From positions 1 to 64,000 of IMG/VR virus record IMGVR_UViG_3300006916_000042: a DNA stretch of 64,000 nt. One strand, given 5' to 3'. The notes under the pieces were generated by a model that saw only the letters and a list, made by a program, of their open reading frames with translations, searched no databases and was not told the DNA's origin. This document shows, one piece after another, positions 39,705 to 47,310 of the stretch; position 1 is the stretch's first letter, and each line of letters starts with the position of its first letter. Both the position numbers and the translations under genes were made by a program. This stretch comes from a virus.

Positions 39705-39872
39705 GGTGAACAAGTATCAATGAAGAATATGAAGCCGTACCGGACCAAGAAGCAGAAGCTGGAAGCCAAGAAGAATGCAACCAAGTCCAAGGATGGGACG
39801 TTTCGGTCATTCTCTGCTGTTTCTTATCATACGGATAAGTGTGGTCCACACCTCTGTGTGTGCCCACGGTAA
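39702..39872 (+). CDS. Small basic protein with Cys-rich tail
   Basis: 56 residues from ATG 39702, highly basic (KPYRTKKQKLEAKKNATKSK), ending HTDKCGPHLCVCPR, which could bind a metal. Probably nucleic-acid binding. Lies between two tRNAs. Confidence 0.55.
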   Translation: MGEQVSMKNMKPYRTKKQKLEAKKNATKSKDGTFRSFSAVSYHTDKCGPHLCVCPR

Positions 39873-39881
39873 AACAATAAC

Positions 39882-39958
39882 GGTCACGTAGCTCAACTGG
39901 ACAGAGCAAAAAGCTTCTACCTTTTAGGTTGAGGGTTCGAATCCTTCCGTGATCACCA
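39882..39958 (+). tRNA. tRNA-Arg (TCT)
   Basis: 77 bases. Acceptor GGTCACG/CGTGATC, anticodon stem AAAAG/CTTTT, loop CTTCTAC, anticodon TCT, T-arm GAGGG/CCTTC with TTCGAAT, encoded CCA. Confidence 0.9.
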
Positions 39959-39963
39959 ATAAC

Positions 39964-40039
39964 GTTGCCGTGCCCGGAATGGTTACGGGCCTGTCTGCAA
40001 AGCAGGGATATGTCGGTTCGATTCCGACCGGCAACTCCA
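39964..40039 (+). tRNA. tRNA-Cys (GCA)
   Basis: 76 bases. Acceptor GTTGCCG/CGGCAAC with T73, anticodon stem CCTGT/GCAGG, loop CTGCAAA, anticodon GCA, T-arm GTCGG/CCGAC, encoded CCA. Confidence 0.9.
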
Positions 40040-40065
40040 ATCATTATAATGATCAGGTGAAATCA

Positions 40066-40311
40066 ATGAAATTTGAAGTTTTCCTAACACCAGACCAAGC
40101 CGATGAGGTGACACGTGATAATCTCATGTCAACTATAACATCATCCATATCTCTTCTTGGTCATTTTAGTGATGAAGATGATGCAGAGTCCCGTGAATTT
40201 GTCTATTATTTCATCAAAACACTTGAGTTTTTCACAACCGAATCAGAATGGAATGAGTTCGTTGAGGAAAACAAGGTGAAGGAATATCTTGGTGAGGGGT
40301 ATAAGCTGTGA
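40066..40311 (+). CDS. Uncharacterised acidic protein
   Basis: 81 residues from ATG 40066 after AGGTGA. Acidic and helical, LTPDQADEVTRDNLMSTITSSISLLGHFSDEDD. ATG/GTG overlap with the next gene. Function unknown. Confidence 0.6.
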   Translation: MKFEVFLTPDQADEVTRDNLMSTITSSISLLGHFSDEDDAESREFVYYFIKTLEFFTTESEWNEFVEENKVKEYLGEGYKL

Positions 40312-40472
40312 AAAAGGTGATTAACAGTGACCTACCAGTACCATTGGGTCAGGATATATACATCAAGCTGTTGGTGATTGCAAAACATCAGGGTGTCTCA
40401 CCAGAAGAGCTTGCCAGAGCCGTTCTCACGGATTATGTCCTTGATTATGAAAGACTGTCTTATGAAGTTTGA
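40308..40472 (+). CDS. Small ribbon-helix-helix-like protein
   Basis: 54 residues from GTG 40308 after GAGGGG. QDIYIKLLVIAKHQGVSPEELARAVLTDYVLDYE resembles the strand-helix-helix of CopG/Arc-type DNA-binding proteins. A candidate transcription regulator for the small-gene units nearby. Confidence 0.5.
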   Translation: MKKVINSDLPVPLGQDIYIKLLVIAKHQGVSPEELARAVLTDYVLDYERLSYEV

Positions 40473-40492
40473 TTTTACAGTGGAGTTGAAAG

Positions 40493-40858
40493 ATGTCTCA
40501 CAATAGACCAGAGCACCCAATGAGTTTCGATGGTAACACAACATATTGGGATAAGTTCAAGAAAACAGCAGACCCCACCAAACCCATTAAACACAGATAC
40601 ATCATCCACGTGAACCGGCAACACATTGCCAAGAATGCCAAGGATGGTGGAAACCGTCCAGTGTACACCATCAAGGAGCACATCTCCCCATCCAATATCA
40701 AGGTCAGGTATGCCCGTGAGATTGAGATAGATGGTTTCACAAGGTTGGTATATGATGGGACCCAGTTGAAATGTGGTGCCCGTGCATGGATCGAAACCTC
40801 TGGTTCATTAACTCTGATAGATGAGATGACATTCCAAGAAGCCAAAAATAGTCCTTGA
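40493..40858 (+). CDS. Uncharacterised basic protein
   Basis: 121 residues. Basic centre (HVNRQHIAKNAKDGGNRPVYTIKE) and SNIKVRYAREIEIDGFTRLVYDG. GTGGAG upstream. No family recognised. Its last codons contain the -35 region of the next promoter. Confidence 0.55.
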   Translation: MSHNRPEHPMSFDGNTTYWDKFKKTADPTKPIKHRYIIHVNRQHIAKNAKDGGNRPVYTIKEHISPSNIKVRYAREIEIDGFTRLVYDGTQLKCGARAWIETSGSLTLIDEMTFQEAKNSP

Positions 40859-40882
40859 CTCCAGTCTCCTGTGTGCTATTAT
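40855..40882 (+). promoter_or_regulatory. sigma70-type promoter
   Basis: TTGACT at 40855-40860 (overlapping the previous stop codon), 16-base spacer, TATTAT at 40877-40882. Confidence 0.75.
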
Positions 40883-40919
40883 CTAGCCATAGGAACTGAG
40901 AAAGAAAGGAAAATTTGAT

Positions 40920-41600
40920 ATGGCTCTCGTGAAAAAAGACGGAACTTTGGAGTTCGTTGGTCGGGTAGTGACCATTTATGGTAATTCCCCTCAGATTATG
41001 TCAGACATTTGGGGTAGTGGAATGGTTGCCGAAGTTGTAACAGACTCTGGACACATCAACAAGGTCCAGTTGGTGACTTGGGACATGGGTTCTGAGTATG
41101 CCGACTACGACTATAAAGCCTGTGTTGCTGATCTGGATGAGGATGCAATCACCATCTACCGGAACAAGATCACGGAAGACAAGACTGCTGATGTCCGGTG
41201 GAAGATCGAAACCTCTGCCAAGGAAATCCGGAAGGGTGACCGGGTTGAGGTTGCACGGGGTCGGACTTCCAAGGGTGCAATTGGTGTGGTCTTCTGGATT
41301 GGTGATGGGACCTACGGTTCAGGGTACTACAACTCAAGAACTGAACCAAAGTACGGGATTGCCCTCTCTCCTGAGAAAAAGACCATTGAAAAGAATGGTC
41401 GGACTTTCGAGACCTATGCAGACGTAGCTTGGGTGTGGGGTCGGAATGTTGACAAGCTGGACTGGGAGAGTGAAATCGATTACTCCACGGTTGAGCAGAC
41501 GGTCAAGGACCATGCAGACTACATGGAAGAGAACATCCGGGAACGGTATGCTGATCATGTCTCATACACTGAAAAGCAAAATGCCCGTAAGGTAGCATGA
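40920..41600 (+). CDS. Uncharacterised protein with KOW-like segment
   Basis: 226 residues. KEIRKGDRVEVARGRTSKGAIGVVFWIGDG (about 99-128) resembles a KOW/SH3-like barrel; N-terminal TLEFVGRVVTIYGNSP may be a second one. Function unknown, possibly RNA or RNA polymerase binding. Single-gene unit with own promoter and terminator. Confidence 0.6.
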   Translation: MALVKKDGTLEFVGRVVTIYGNSPQIMSDIWGSGMVAEVVTDSGHINKVQLVTWDMGSEYADYDYKACVADLDEDAITIYRNKITEDKTADVRWKIETSAKEIRKGDRVEVARGRTSKGAIGVVFWIGDGTYGSGYYNSRTEPKYGIALSPEKKTIEKNGRTFETYADVAWVWGRNVDKLDWESEIDYSTVEQTVKDHADYMEENIRERYADHVSYTEKQNARKVA

Positions 41601-41605
41601 AAGAA

Positions 41606-41639
41606 AAGGGTTGACTCCGGTCAGCCCTTCTGGCATTAT
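41606..41639 (+). promoter_or_regulatory. Combined terminator hairpin and promoter
   Basis: AAGGGTTGAC-TCCG-GTCAGCCCTT (41606-41629), TTGACT at 41611-41616 in the left arm, 17-base spacer, CATTAT at 41634-41639. Confidence 0.75.
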
Positions 41640-41664
41640 GTATGTGTATAGAGAAAGGAACTCC

Positions 41665-41829
41665 ATGTACTACATCAAGCAAATTGCAAAAATTCTCAAC
41701 GTCAATGAAATGGTTGCCCGTAAGGTTTTCGAGAGGATGGTCCTTGATTTCTCCGAAGCAAGTCAGGAAGCATTTGAACGTGAAGCCCGGTTCATATATA
41801 ATCGTTATTTTACCTTCGACAGTCGGTAA
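41665..41829 (+). CDS. Very small protein
   Basis: 54 residues from ATG 41665 after GAAAGGA. MYYIKQIAKILNVNEMVARKVFERMV is a helix-turn-helix-like start, suggesting a small regulator. Sits alone between two terminator-promoter elements. Confidence 0.55.
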   Translation: MYYIKQIAKILNVNEMVARKVFERMVLDFSEASQEAFEREARFIYNRYFTFDSR

Positions 41830-41833
41830 AAAA

Positions 41834-41866
41834 AGGGTTGACTCCGGTCAGCCCTTCTGGCATTAT
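41834..41866 (+). promoter_or_regulatory. Combined terminator hairpin and promoter
   Basis: AAGGGTTGAC-TCCG-GTCAGCCCTT with TTGACT at 41838-41843, 17-base spacer and CATTAT at 41861-41866. Virtually identical to the element at 41606. Confidence 0.75.
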
Positions 41867-41904
41867 GTATGTGTAGAGAGAAAACAGAGAAAAGGAAATC
41901 AGAC

Positions 41905-42396
41905 ATGGCCTATATTAGCCAAGACAAAAAGAAAGAGCTTGCCCCCAATATCAAAGCCGTACTCAAGAAGTACAACATGAAGGGTTCAATTCGGATTGAA
42001 CATCATTCCGTCTTGCATGTGAATATCAAGTCCGGTGATCTGGATGTTATCGGTAACTACCGGAACACCCTTGCTAACCGGGGACATTCTTGGGATGATC
42101 ATCACCGGAACCGGTGGATCACCAACCCCGATACTTATCATCAGGGGGTTCATTACCACCTCAATGAGAACTATTCGGGTGAGGTCCTGAACTTCATGGA
42201 AGAACTGCTTGCAGCCATGATGGAAGGTAACCACGACAACTCAGACAGCATGACCGATTATTTTGATGTGGGTTGGTATGCCTACATAAATGTGGGAAAT
42301 TGGGAAAAGCCATACATCCTGACCGGTGAGCCGGAAGCCAAGAGTGAACGGTTGCTGGACCTTGAAGCCCGGTTTTCTGAGAAAGTTGTTGCATAG
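41905..42396 (+). CDS. Conserved phage hypothetical protein
   Basis: 163 residues from ATG 41905. MAYISQDKKKELAPNIKAVLKKYNMKGSIRIEHHSVLHVNIKSGDLDVI recalls a protein widespread in phages of many hosts, function unknown. The C-terminal part has DVGWYAYINVGNWEKPY. Own promoter. Confidence 0.7.
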   Translation: MAYISQDKKKELAPNIKAVLKKYNMKGSIRIEHHSVLHVNIKSGDLDVIGNYRNTLANRGHSWDDHHRNRWITNPDTYHQGVHYHLNENYSGEVLNFMEELLAAMMEGNHDNSDSMTDYFDVGWYAYINVGNWEKPYILTGEPEAKSERLLDLEARFSEKVVA

Positions 42397-42419
42397 GTTG
42401 ATAAACCCTAGAGGTGACA

Positions 42420-42426
42420 CTAAATA
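42420..42426 (+). promoter_or_regulatory. Candidate late promoter CTAAATA
   Basis: CTAAATA in the gap between the preceding gene and tRNA-Gln(CTG), just before a hairpin. Confidence 0.35.
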
Positions 42427-42429
42427 ATG

Positions 42430-42465
42430 TTGGTGCAGTCCTAAACAGATTGCACCAATTATATT
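42430..42465 (+). terminator. Hairpin before tRNA-Gln, possible terminator
   Basis: TTGGTGCA (42430-42437) pairs perfectly with TGCACCAA (42451-42458), followed by TTATATTATT. It could stop early transcripts or protect the tRNA precursor. Confidence 0.5.
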
Positions 42466-42467
42466 AT

Positions 42468-42541
42468 TCACCTGTGGTGCAACGGTAGCATCTTTGACTC
42501 TGAATCAAAAGATATAGGTTCGAATCCTATCGGGTGATCCA
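42468..42541 (+). tRNA. tRNA-Gln (CTG)
   Basis: 74 bases. Acceptor TCACCTG/CGGGTGA with T73, anticodon stem TTTGA/TCAAA, loop CTCTGAA, anticodon CTG, T-arm ATAGG/CCTAT, encoded CCA. Confidence 0.9.
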
Positions 42542-42544
42542 AAC

Positions 42545-42826
42545 ATGGAATTGATTATGGACTATCTAACAGAGAGTTTTCACAGCCTGAAAGACCGTGG
42601 CTTTTTCCATGCACTTGTATGTGTGAGAAAACTGAACAATGAGCAAATACAGGTCATGCATATTTGTGGATATTCCACCAAACCGTCTGAGATAGATCGG
42701 GCTGCACTGATTGAAGAATTGTCAGAAGACAAAGAGCTTGATATGGTTGGTGAGGTTTATGGTCTTGATTATTACATGGTTGAGTTTGATATAATGGAAG
42801 AACTGAACAATTCCCTTGTCGTCTAA
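42545..42826 (+). CDS. Small protein whose end overlaps tRNA-Gln(TTG)
   Basis: 93 residues (ATG 42545 or 42557). Mixed alpha/beta, acidic C-terminal half. The last 15 bases, including the stop, lie within the next tRNA gene. Function unknown. Confidence 0.55.
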   Translation: MELIMDYLTESFHSLKDRGFFHALVCVRKLNNEQIQVMHICGYSTKPSEIDRAALIEELSEDKELDMVGEVYGLDYYMVEFDIMEELNNSLVV

Positions 42827-42885
42827 TGGTAGGATAATAGCCTTTGACTCTATAGATGTTGGTTCGAATCCAGCCGGGGGAGCCA
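42812..42885 (+). tRNA. tRNA-Gln (TTG)
   Basis: 74 bases. Acceptor TCCCTTG/CGGGGGA with G73, anticodon stem ATAG/CTAT, loop CTTTGAC, anticodon TTG, T-arm GTTGG/CCAGC, encoded CCA. Overlaps the upstream CDS. Confidence 0.85.
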
Positions 42886-42896
42886 TTCTGGATAAT

Positions 42897-42995
42897 ATGA
42901 TGAAATTCTATAAAAAATATATACCATTCACACCATTTCAACTCTTGGTTGTTATCGGTGGTCTGTACGGTTATTATGTGTTTTTCACACAATGA
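42897..42995 (+). CDS. Very small membrane protein
   Basis: 32 residues, MMKFYKKYIP then one membrane segment (FQLLVVIGGLYGYYVFF). Weak ribosome site. Existence is uncertain. Confidence 0.4.
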   Translation: MMKFYKKYIPFTPFQLLVVIGGLYGYYVFFTQ

Positions 42996-43137
42996 TTGCA
43001 TAGGACCCTTAAGGATCGTTCAGCTTGATCCGGATGTTGATATGTTTATTGTGGAATGGTTGCACACAAGCAAGGACCCCATATTCAGTGGATCGAAGTC
43101 AGAGGTTTGTGCTTGGTTAAGGATGACAAGAAGATGA
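42976..43137 (+). CDS. Small protein, start uncertain
   Basis: At most 53 residues from ATG 42976. Its stop overlaps the J-domain start (ATGA), which supports translation, but no ribosome site is evident. IVEWLHTSKDPIFSGSKSEVCAWLR is the most gene-like part. Function unknown. Confidence 0.45.
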   Translation: MCFSHNDCIGPLRIVQLDPDVDMFIVEWLHTSKDPIFSGSKSEVCAWLRMTRR

Positions 43138-43574
43138 AATGGAATCTCCAATCAAACTTCACCAAGACGGAATTGAAAACAGAGTACAGGAGACTTTGTA
43201 AGGTTCATCATCCGGATCAGGGTGGAACTTCTGAGAATTTCAGACTGGTGCAGGAAGAATATCAAAGATTGAAACCAAAAGCCAAGGCTGGTGAACGTAC
43301 CCAGCCGGGAACAGACAATAAAATTTACAGGGTCACAGAAGGTAAACCAGATGGTGATGTGACACTATATGTGCCGGGTGTGTTTCTTGAAGAAGGTGGA
43401 GTCATCATGCATACATTCACAGAATTTTTTTATGTGGGTATTGATGAAACTGTACAGAGACTTTCTATACCAAAGGGTGCTGTATCGGGCTGTAGGGCTG
43501 CTGTGACGTTCAAAGACAACTCGACGGTAGTCTTTACCATCAGAGAAGAAATGGCCCCTCAAGGGCCTTACTAG
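43134..43574 (+). CDS. J-domain (DnaJ-like) protein
   Basis: 146 residues from ATG 43134. FTKTELKTEYRRLCKVHHPDQGGTSENFRLVQEEYQRLK contains the HPD motif of J-domains (about 23-25). The C-terminal 80 residues form a separate beta-rich domain (YRVTEGKPDGDVTLYVPG). Probably recruits host DnaK to a phage-specific substrate. Confidence 0.75.
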   Translation: MKWNLQSNFTKTELKTEYRRLCKVHHPDQGGTSENFRLVQEEYQRLKPKAKAGERTQPGTDNKIYRVTEGKPDGDVTLYVPGVFLEEGGVIMHTFTEFFYVGIDETVQRLSIPKGAVSGCRAAVTFKDNSTVVFTIREEMAPQGPY

Positions 43575-43586
43575 AGGATATGTGAG

Positions 43587-43772
43587 ATGTTGCTATTGAA
43601 GAAAAATGAGTGGGTGTGTTTCGAACCACATGAGCTTGCAACTGTGTGTCTGGCTCTCAAGACATTGATTGGAGATACGAGTGATGAAGCAACAAGAGAT
43701 GTGAGTAATAATATATGGAAAGCCCTAAGTCCCTTGTTGACGGATGATTATGCACAGTTTGGAGTTGAGTGA
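43587..43772 (+). CDS. Small protein
   Basis: 61 residues, helical (EPHELATVCLALKTLIGDTSDEATRDVSNNIWKAL). GAGGATATGTGAG upstream. Function unknown. Confidence 0.5.
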   Translation: MLLLKKNEWVCFEPHELATVCLALKTLIGDTSDEATRDVSNNIWKALSPLLTDDYAQFGVE

Positions 43773-43798
43773 AAATCATTTGACTCCAACCATTTTTT
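43759..43798 (+). terminator. Terminator-like hairpin at end of small gene
   Basis: TTGGAGT (43759-43765) pairs with ACTCCAA (43783-43789), then CCATTTTTT. The right arm includes TTGACT (43780-43785), repeating the terminator-promoter overlap in mirror form, though no good -10 follows. Confidence 0.5.
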
Positions 43799-43815
43799 GT
43801 GATACAGGTGAGTAG

Positions 43816-44385
43816 ATGACAGATATTATTTACATACATGGATTCGGTTCCAGCCCAAAGTCAAAGAAAGTTGCCATATTGAAGGATCATTTCAATGTAG
43901 CAACCCCTACTCTGGGTGTTGAATACGATAAGGTAATGAGAGCCTTAGAGACTTTCATACTGGATTATATCTATACATATGAAGTTGAACCCATACTCGT
44001 TGGAACAAGTATGGGTGGTACTCTTGCCACTATTATGGGTCGTAGACATGGACTGAGTTTTGTTGCATTAAATCCTTCGACACAACCTAGCATCACATTG
44101 CAACGTCCTGTGTTCAAGACGTTTGTTCCCGGTTGGACGGATGAAAAAGCAATGAAGTGGAAACCGTTGGAAGATCAGCTATCCGATGCACTATCTAAAC
44201 CAGTCGAGTATCCAAGCTGTGTGATGGTCGAGAAGGGTGATGAGGAATTGGATTACAGTCTTGCAGTTGCTAAATATAAGGATGCATGTGAAGTTGTTGT
44301 GTTGGAAGGTGGTTCACACCGTTTTAATGATGTTGAAGCAGTAATCAATAAAATCAAAGAAATAGAGAACACGATAGTGCTATGA
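43816..44385 (+). CDS. YqiA-like alpha/beta hydrolase
   Basis: 189 residues. IIYIHGFGSSPKS, nucleophile elbow GTSMGG (near 57-62), and GGSHRF for the catalytic His fit the YqiA/UPF0227 esterase family. Soluble esterase of unknown substrate. ATGA overlap with the next gene. Confidence 0.75.
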   Translation: MTDIIYIHGFGSSPKSKKVAILKDHFNVATPTLGVEYDKVMRALETFILDYIYTYEVEPILVGTSMGGTLATIMGRRHGLSFVALNPSTQPSITLQRPVFKTFVPGWTDEKAMKWKPLEDQLSDALSKPVEYPSCVMVEKGDEELDYSLAVAKYKDACEVVVLEGGSHRFNDVEAVINKIKEIENTIVL

Positions 44386-44969
44386 AAACATTCAAAGAAC
44401 ATCTTATAACAGAACGTTATGTTAATCTGATAGCCAAAGATAAGAGAAAAGAGGAATATGCCGATCAGATTTATGATCTGTTACAAAAGGCATATGCCAA
44501 GATTGGTGGTATACACGGCAACGGCTTCAAAAGTCGTGAAGATATGATTAAAAATATTCCTTTCTGGAAATTTGAAGTCAAAGACAACAAAATTCTAGCC
44601 GTTATTATGTACAAGGATAAAGGTGGCCGTAAAAGTGTTGCAGTAGCTACCAACGGCACACCAGCAGGCAAGGTCAGTTTGGCTCGTATGATGAGAGATG
44701 ATGTGATGCAAGGTAGATCATATTCAGAAAAATCTGGTGCAGCATTAGGTTTTATTAAGAAAAACCTCAGTCCGGACGTATTTGATGCTACTGTCATGTC
44801 ATATAAGGATGCACAAAAAATACTTGATGATCCTATCCGGCCAGCACCAAAGGATGATGAAGAGTATAAACGGCACCCTGAGTTGAGAGGCCGTCTATAT
44901 CAGAGAGAAATTGGTGGTGCTTGGCATACGAAAGCATTGTTAGGTGAAGTTGGCAAGAGCATAAAATAG
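44382..44969 (+). CDS. Candidate injected head protein, unknown function
   Basis: 195 residues. The N-terminus MKTFKEHLITER closely resembles the T4 capsid-targeting peptide (MKTYQEF...) and has I-T-E at 9-11 as a likely protease site. The body (FWKFEVKDNKILAVIMYKDKGGRKSVAVATNG) might be an acetyltransferase-like fold, but this is weak. Followed at once by tRNA-Leu(CAA). Confidence 0.55.
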   Translation: MKTFKEHLITERYVNLIAKDKRKEEYADQIYDLLQKAYAKIGGIHGNGFKSREDMIKNIPFWKFEVKDNKILAVIMYKDKGGRKSVAVATNGTPAGKVSLARMMRDDVMQGRSYSEKSGAALGFIKKNLSPDVFDATVMSYKDAQKILDDPIRPAPKDDEEYKRHPELRGRLYQREIGGAWHTKALLGEVGKSIK

Positions 44970-44975
44970 TGAAAT

Positions 44976-45052
44976 GCCCGTGTAGCCCAATTGGCAGAGG
45001 CAACAGATTCAAACCCTGTTCAGTGTTGGTTCAAGTCCAACCACGGGCACCA
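44976..45052 (+). tRNA. tRNA-Leu (CAA)
   Basis: 77 bases. Acceptor GCCCGTG/CACGGGC, 3-bp D-stem, loop TTCAAAC with anticodon CAA, 5-base variable loop TCAGT, T-arm GTTGG/CCAAC, encoded CCA. Near-copy of the other two Leu tRNAs in its D-arm and variable loop. Confidence 0.85.
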
Positions 45053-45073
45053 TTTTTATAGGATGATTAAGTG

Positions 45074-45349
45074 ATGACGGATGAAATTGAAAAAGTATGT
45101 GTGACTTGTAAATATTTCAAACCCACTTATTATGACCCAATATGTACTAATTACCGAACCAAGAGAATAACCTATGATAAGGTGTATGGAACCAAACATA
45201 TAGAACGAACAGTGGGTGAAGCTGTTAAGTTGTGTGATCACTGGCATTGGGAGCCGAAGACTTTTTACCAAAATCATTCACACCATATAAGTCCAATCAT
45301 TACTACTGTTGCTTTTCTTCTGCTGTTTGCTTGGTTTATTTGTGTATAA
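45074..45349 (+). CDS. Zinc-ribbon-like membrane protein
   Basis: 91 residues from ATG 45074 after AGGATG. CVTCKYF near the start and further Cys/His residues (CTNY, LCDHWHW) suggest metal binding; the C-terminus has one membrane segment (PIITTVAFLLLFAWFICV), giving a tail-anchored protein. Confidence 0.6.
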   Translation: MTDEIEKVCVTCKYFKPTYYDPICTNYRTKRITYDKVYGTKHIERTVGEAVKLCDHWHWEPKTFYQNHSHHISPIITTVAFLLLFAWFICV

Positions 45350-45387
45350 AGATGTTGATCGAAACTCTAAGATGGAAATGAAATATA

Positions 45388-45909
45388 ATGACACGTCAGA
45401 TATGGTTGATAAGTGACACACATCTTGGTCATGAAAATGTCCTGAACTTCGAAGATGAATCCGGTGTGAAAATCCGTACAGGGTTCGATCATCTGGATCA
45501 CATGAACGAAAAGATCATGGACAATCTCAATGACAATGTGAAAACCGGTGATATCCTCTATCACCTTGGGGATGTGTACTTCTCCAAGATTCGTGCCCAG
45601 AAAGCTCTGGGTCACTTCAAAGCACTCCCATTCAAGAAGAGACTCATTCTGGGTAACCATGATGATGCCCTTGATCCTAATCTCCATGATATTTTTGGGA
45701 AGATCATGCTCTGGAGAATTTTCAAAGAGTTCAACTGTGTGTGCTCACACATCCCACTTCGTGAGGAATCGTTCCGGAAGGTGGAATATAATGTCCATGG
45801 TCACATCCATGAGAAGGAATCTCCAAGTCCGTTTCATATCAACGTGTGTGTGGAGAGGACAAACTACATGCCGGTGCCGATTGAAGAGGTTATGAAGGGA
45901 AAATTCTGA
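45388..45909 (+). CDS. Calcineurin-like phosphoesterase
   Basis: 173 residues with SDTHLGHENV, YHLGDVY, ILGNHDD, CSHIPL and VHGHIHEK, the complete metal-site set of the small phosphoesterase family common in phages. Third phosphoesterase of the window. Overlaps the next gene (TGATGG). Confidence 0.85.
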   Translation: MTRQIWLISDTHLGHENVLNFEDESGVKIRTGFDHLDHMNEKIMDNLNDNVKTGDILYHLGDVYFSKIRAQKALGHFKALPFKKRLILGNHDDALDPNLHDIFGKIMLWRIFKEFNCVCSHIPLREESFRKVEYNVHGHIHEKESPSPFHINVCVERTNYMPVPIEEVMKGKF

Positions 45910-46130
45910 TGGACAAGCAAACTCTTCTGGACCTGTTTATAAAGACCAGAGAGTGGAGACTTCATTATAGACAGTCTCGTAAGACAGATATTGAAACAGC
46001 CTACTGTGCTTGCCGGGAAGCTGCCATAAAGGATTGTATGCTTGCACTGGGTATGTTAACCCAAGATGAATCATTGGAAATGGAGAAGCTAAAATGGACG
46101 TGGACGGACAAAGTGAAACAGATATGGTAA
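45909..46130 (+). CDS. Small helical protein
   Basis: 73 residues, basic N-terminal half, acidic centre (MLTQDESLEMEKLKW). Coupled to neighbours by overlaps. Function unknown. Confidence 0.5.
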   Translation: MDKQTLLDLFIKTREWRLHYRQSRKTDIETAYCACREAAIKDCMLALGMLTQDESLEMEKLKWTWTDKVKQIW

Positions 46131-46513
46131 CCCATGGATACCTCAAAGGTGAGTGGTGCCCGAAACCCGGTTATACGGAATTCAAACCTGAACAGGTGTT
46201 TAAGCATCTCAAGCAGTGGGCAGACTCCAGTCATCCATATGGAATGGTGGGAGTCCATGATGCTTCCGGATCACTTTCTCTTGAGAGGATTGCTGTTGCA
46301 TATTCGAATGTCACCTTCAAGGATGATGTGGTGTATTTTGATGTTAGGATTCTGGATACAGCAGAGGGTAATATATTGACACACATGCTGAAATTTCATT
46401 CGGTGTTGAAATTTGACTATCTCGTGTCTGCTATCGGTACGGTAGAGGATGATGGGACTCGTAATATTCACACATTCAGGGGTATGAACATTATGCCAAG
46501 ATTGGATAACTGA
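46094..46513 (+). CDS. Uncharacterised protein
   Basis: 139 residues from ATG 46094 after GGAGAAG (ATG 46124 possible). Contains VAYSNVTFKDDVVYFDVRILD and HMLKFHSVLKFDYLVSAIG, beta-rich. No family recognised. Confidence 0.55.
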   Translation: MDVDGQSETDMVTHGYLKGEWCPKPGYTEFKPEQVFKHLKQWADSSHPYGMVGVHDASGSLSLERIAVAYSNVTFKDDVVYFDVRILDTAEGNILTHMLKFHSVLKFDYLVSAIGTVEDDGTRNIHTFRGMNIMPRLDN

Positions 46514-46900
46514 ATGAAGATGAAACTGATAGTGGCAGGTTCCAGAGTGTTGGATGATATGCTACCCATATTCAGTGATCCAATAGTTGAATGGCTTGAT
46601 AACAACATCAAACCGGATACTGTTGAGTGTCTGGTGTCTGGCCATGCCAAAGGTCCCGACAGGATTGGTGAGATATGGGCAAGAAAACACAGCATCCAGA
46701 TAGTTGAGTTCATCCCGGATTGGGATAAGCACGGCAACAAGGCTGGACCATTACGTAACAAGCTGATGGGTGATTATGCAACCCATGGTGTGGTGTTCTG
46801 GGATGGTGTGTCCAGAGGCTCACAGCATATGCATACGTACATGTTAAGCCTGAAGAAGCCATGTATCATAAAACGGGTAAGTGTGGTTGTTGATGCATGA
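46514..46900 (+). CDS. SLOG-family (DUF2493-like) nucleotide-binding protein
   Basis: 128 residues. IVAGSRVLDD, VSGHAKGPDRIGEIWARKH and PDWDKHGNKAGPLRN are the loops of the SLOG Rossmann family of the DUF2493 type, which binds nucleotide derivatives such as NAD or ADP-ribose. The exact ligand is unknown. Confidence 0.75.
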   Translation: MKMKLIVAGSRVLDDMLPIFSDPIVEWLDNNIKPDTVECLVSGHAKGPDRIGEIWARKHSIQIVEFIPDWDKHGNKAGPLRNKLMGDYATHGVVFWDGVSRGSQHMHTYMLSLKKPCIIKRVSVVVDA

Positions 46901-47306
46901 TAAAATACACAACCATAGGGGGATGGGTCCACATGTTATCATACCTGAACCAGAGTATGAGTATCTGAAGATGTGTTCAAGTAAAGAAATGTTCAAACAT
47001 AAAACACTTGAACCCTTTTTGAAGGAAGCTGTGTCAGTATGGGCAGGTTACAATAATCTCCCGGAACGTGATAGTTTTAAGGTTGGGTTGAATAAGAAGA
47101 GTGATGATGTTTTTTGGCAATTAACTATGAGAGTTGAAATCAATTCTAACAGGGTATATTTACCGGATGATAACCTATATAGAAGTTCAGAAAAACTTCG
47201 TACACTTGCCGAAGAGCAAGCAACACCTGATAGTGTTTTTGATCCACCACCCACAAAGCCGGATAATGTGTTTGATGTTTCCATAAACACTGGTGTGAAG
47301 TTGTGA
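46893..47306 (+). CDS. Uncharacterised protein
   Basis: 137 residues from ATG 46893, overlapping the SLOG gene by 8 bases. Ends in a Pro-rich segment (ATPDSVFDPPPTKPDNVFD) that looks flexible. Function unknown. Confidence 0.5.
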   Translation: MHDKIHNHRGMGPHVIIPEPEYEYLKMCSSKEMFKHKTLEPFLKEAVSVWAGYNNLPERDSFKVGLNKKSDDVFWQLTMRVEINSNRVYLPDDNLYRSSEKLRTLAEEQATPDSVFDPPPTKPDNVFDVSINTGVKL

Positions 47307-47310
47307 TGCC

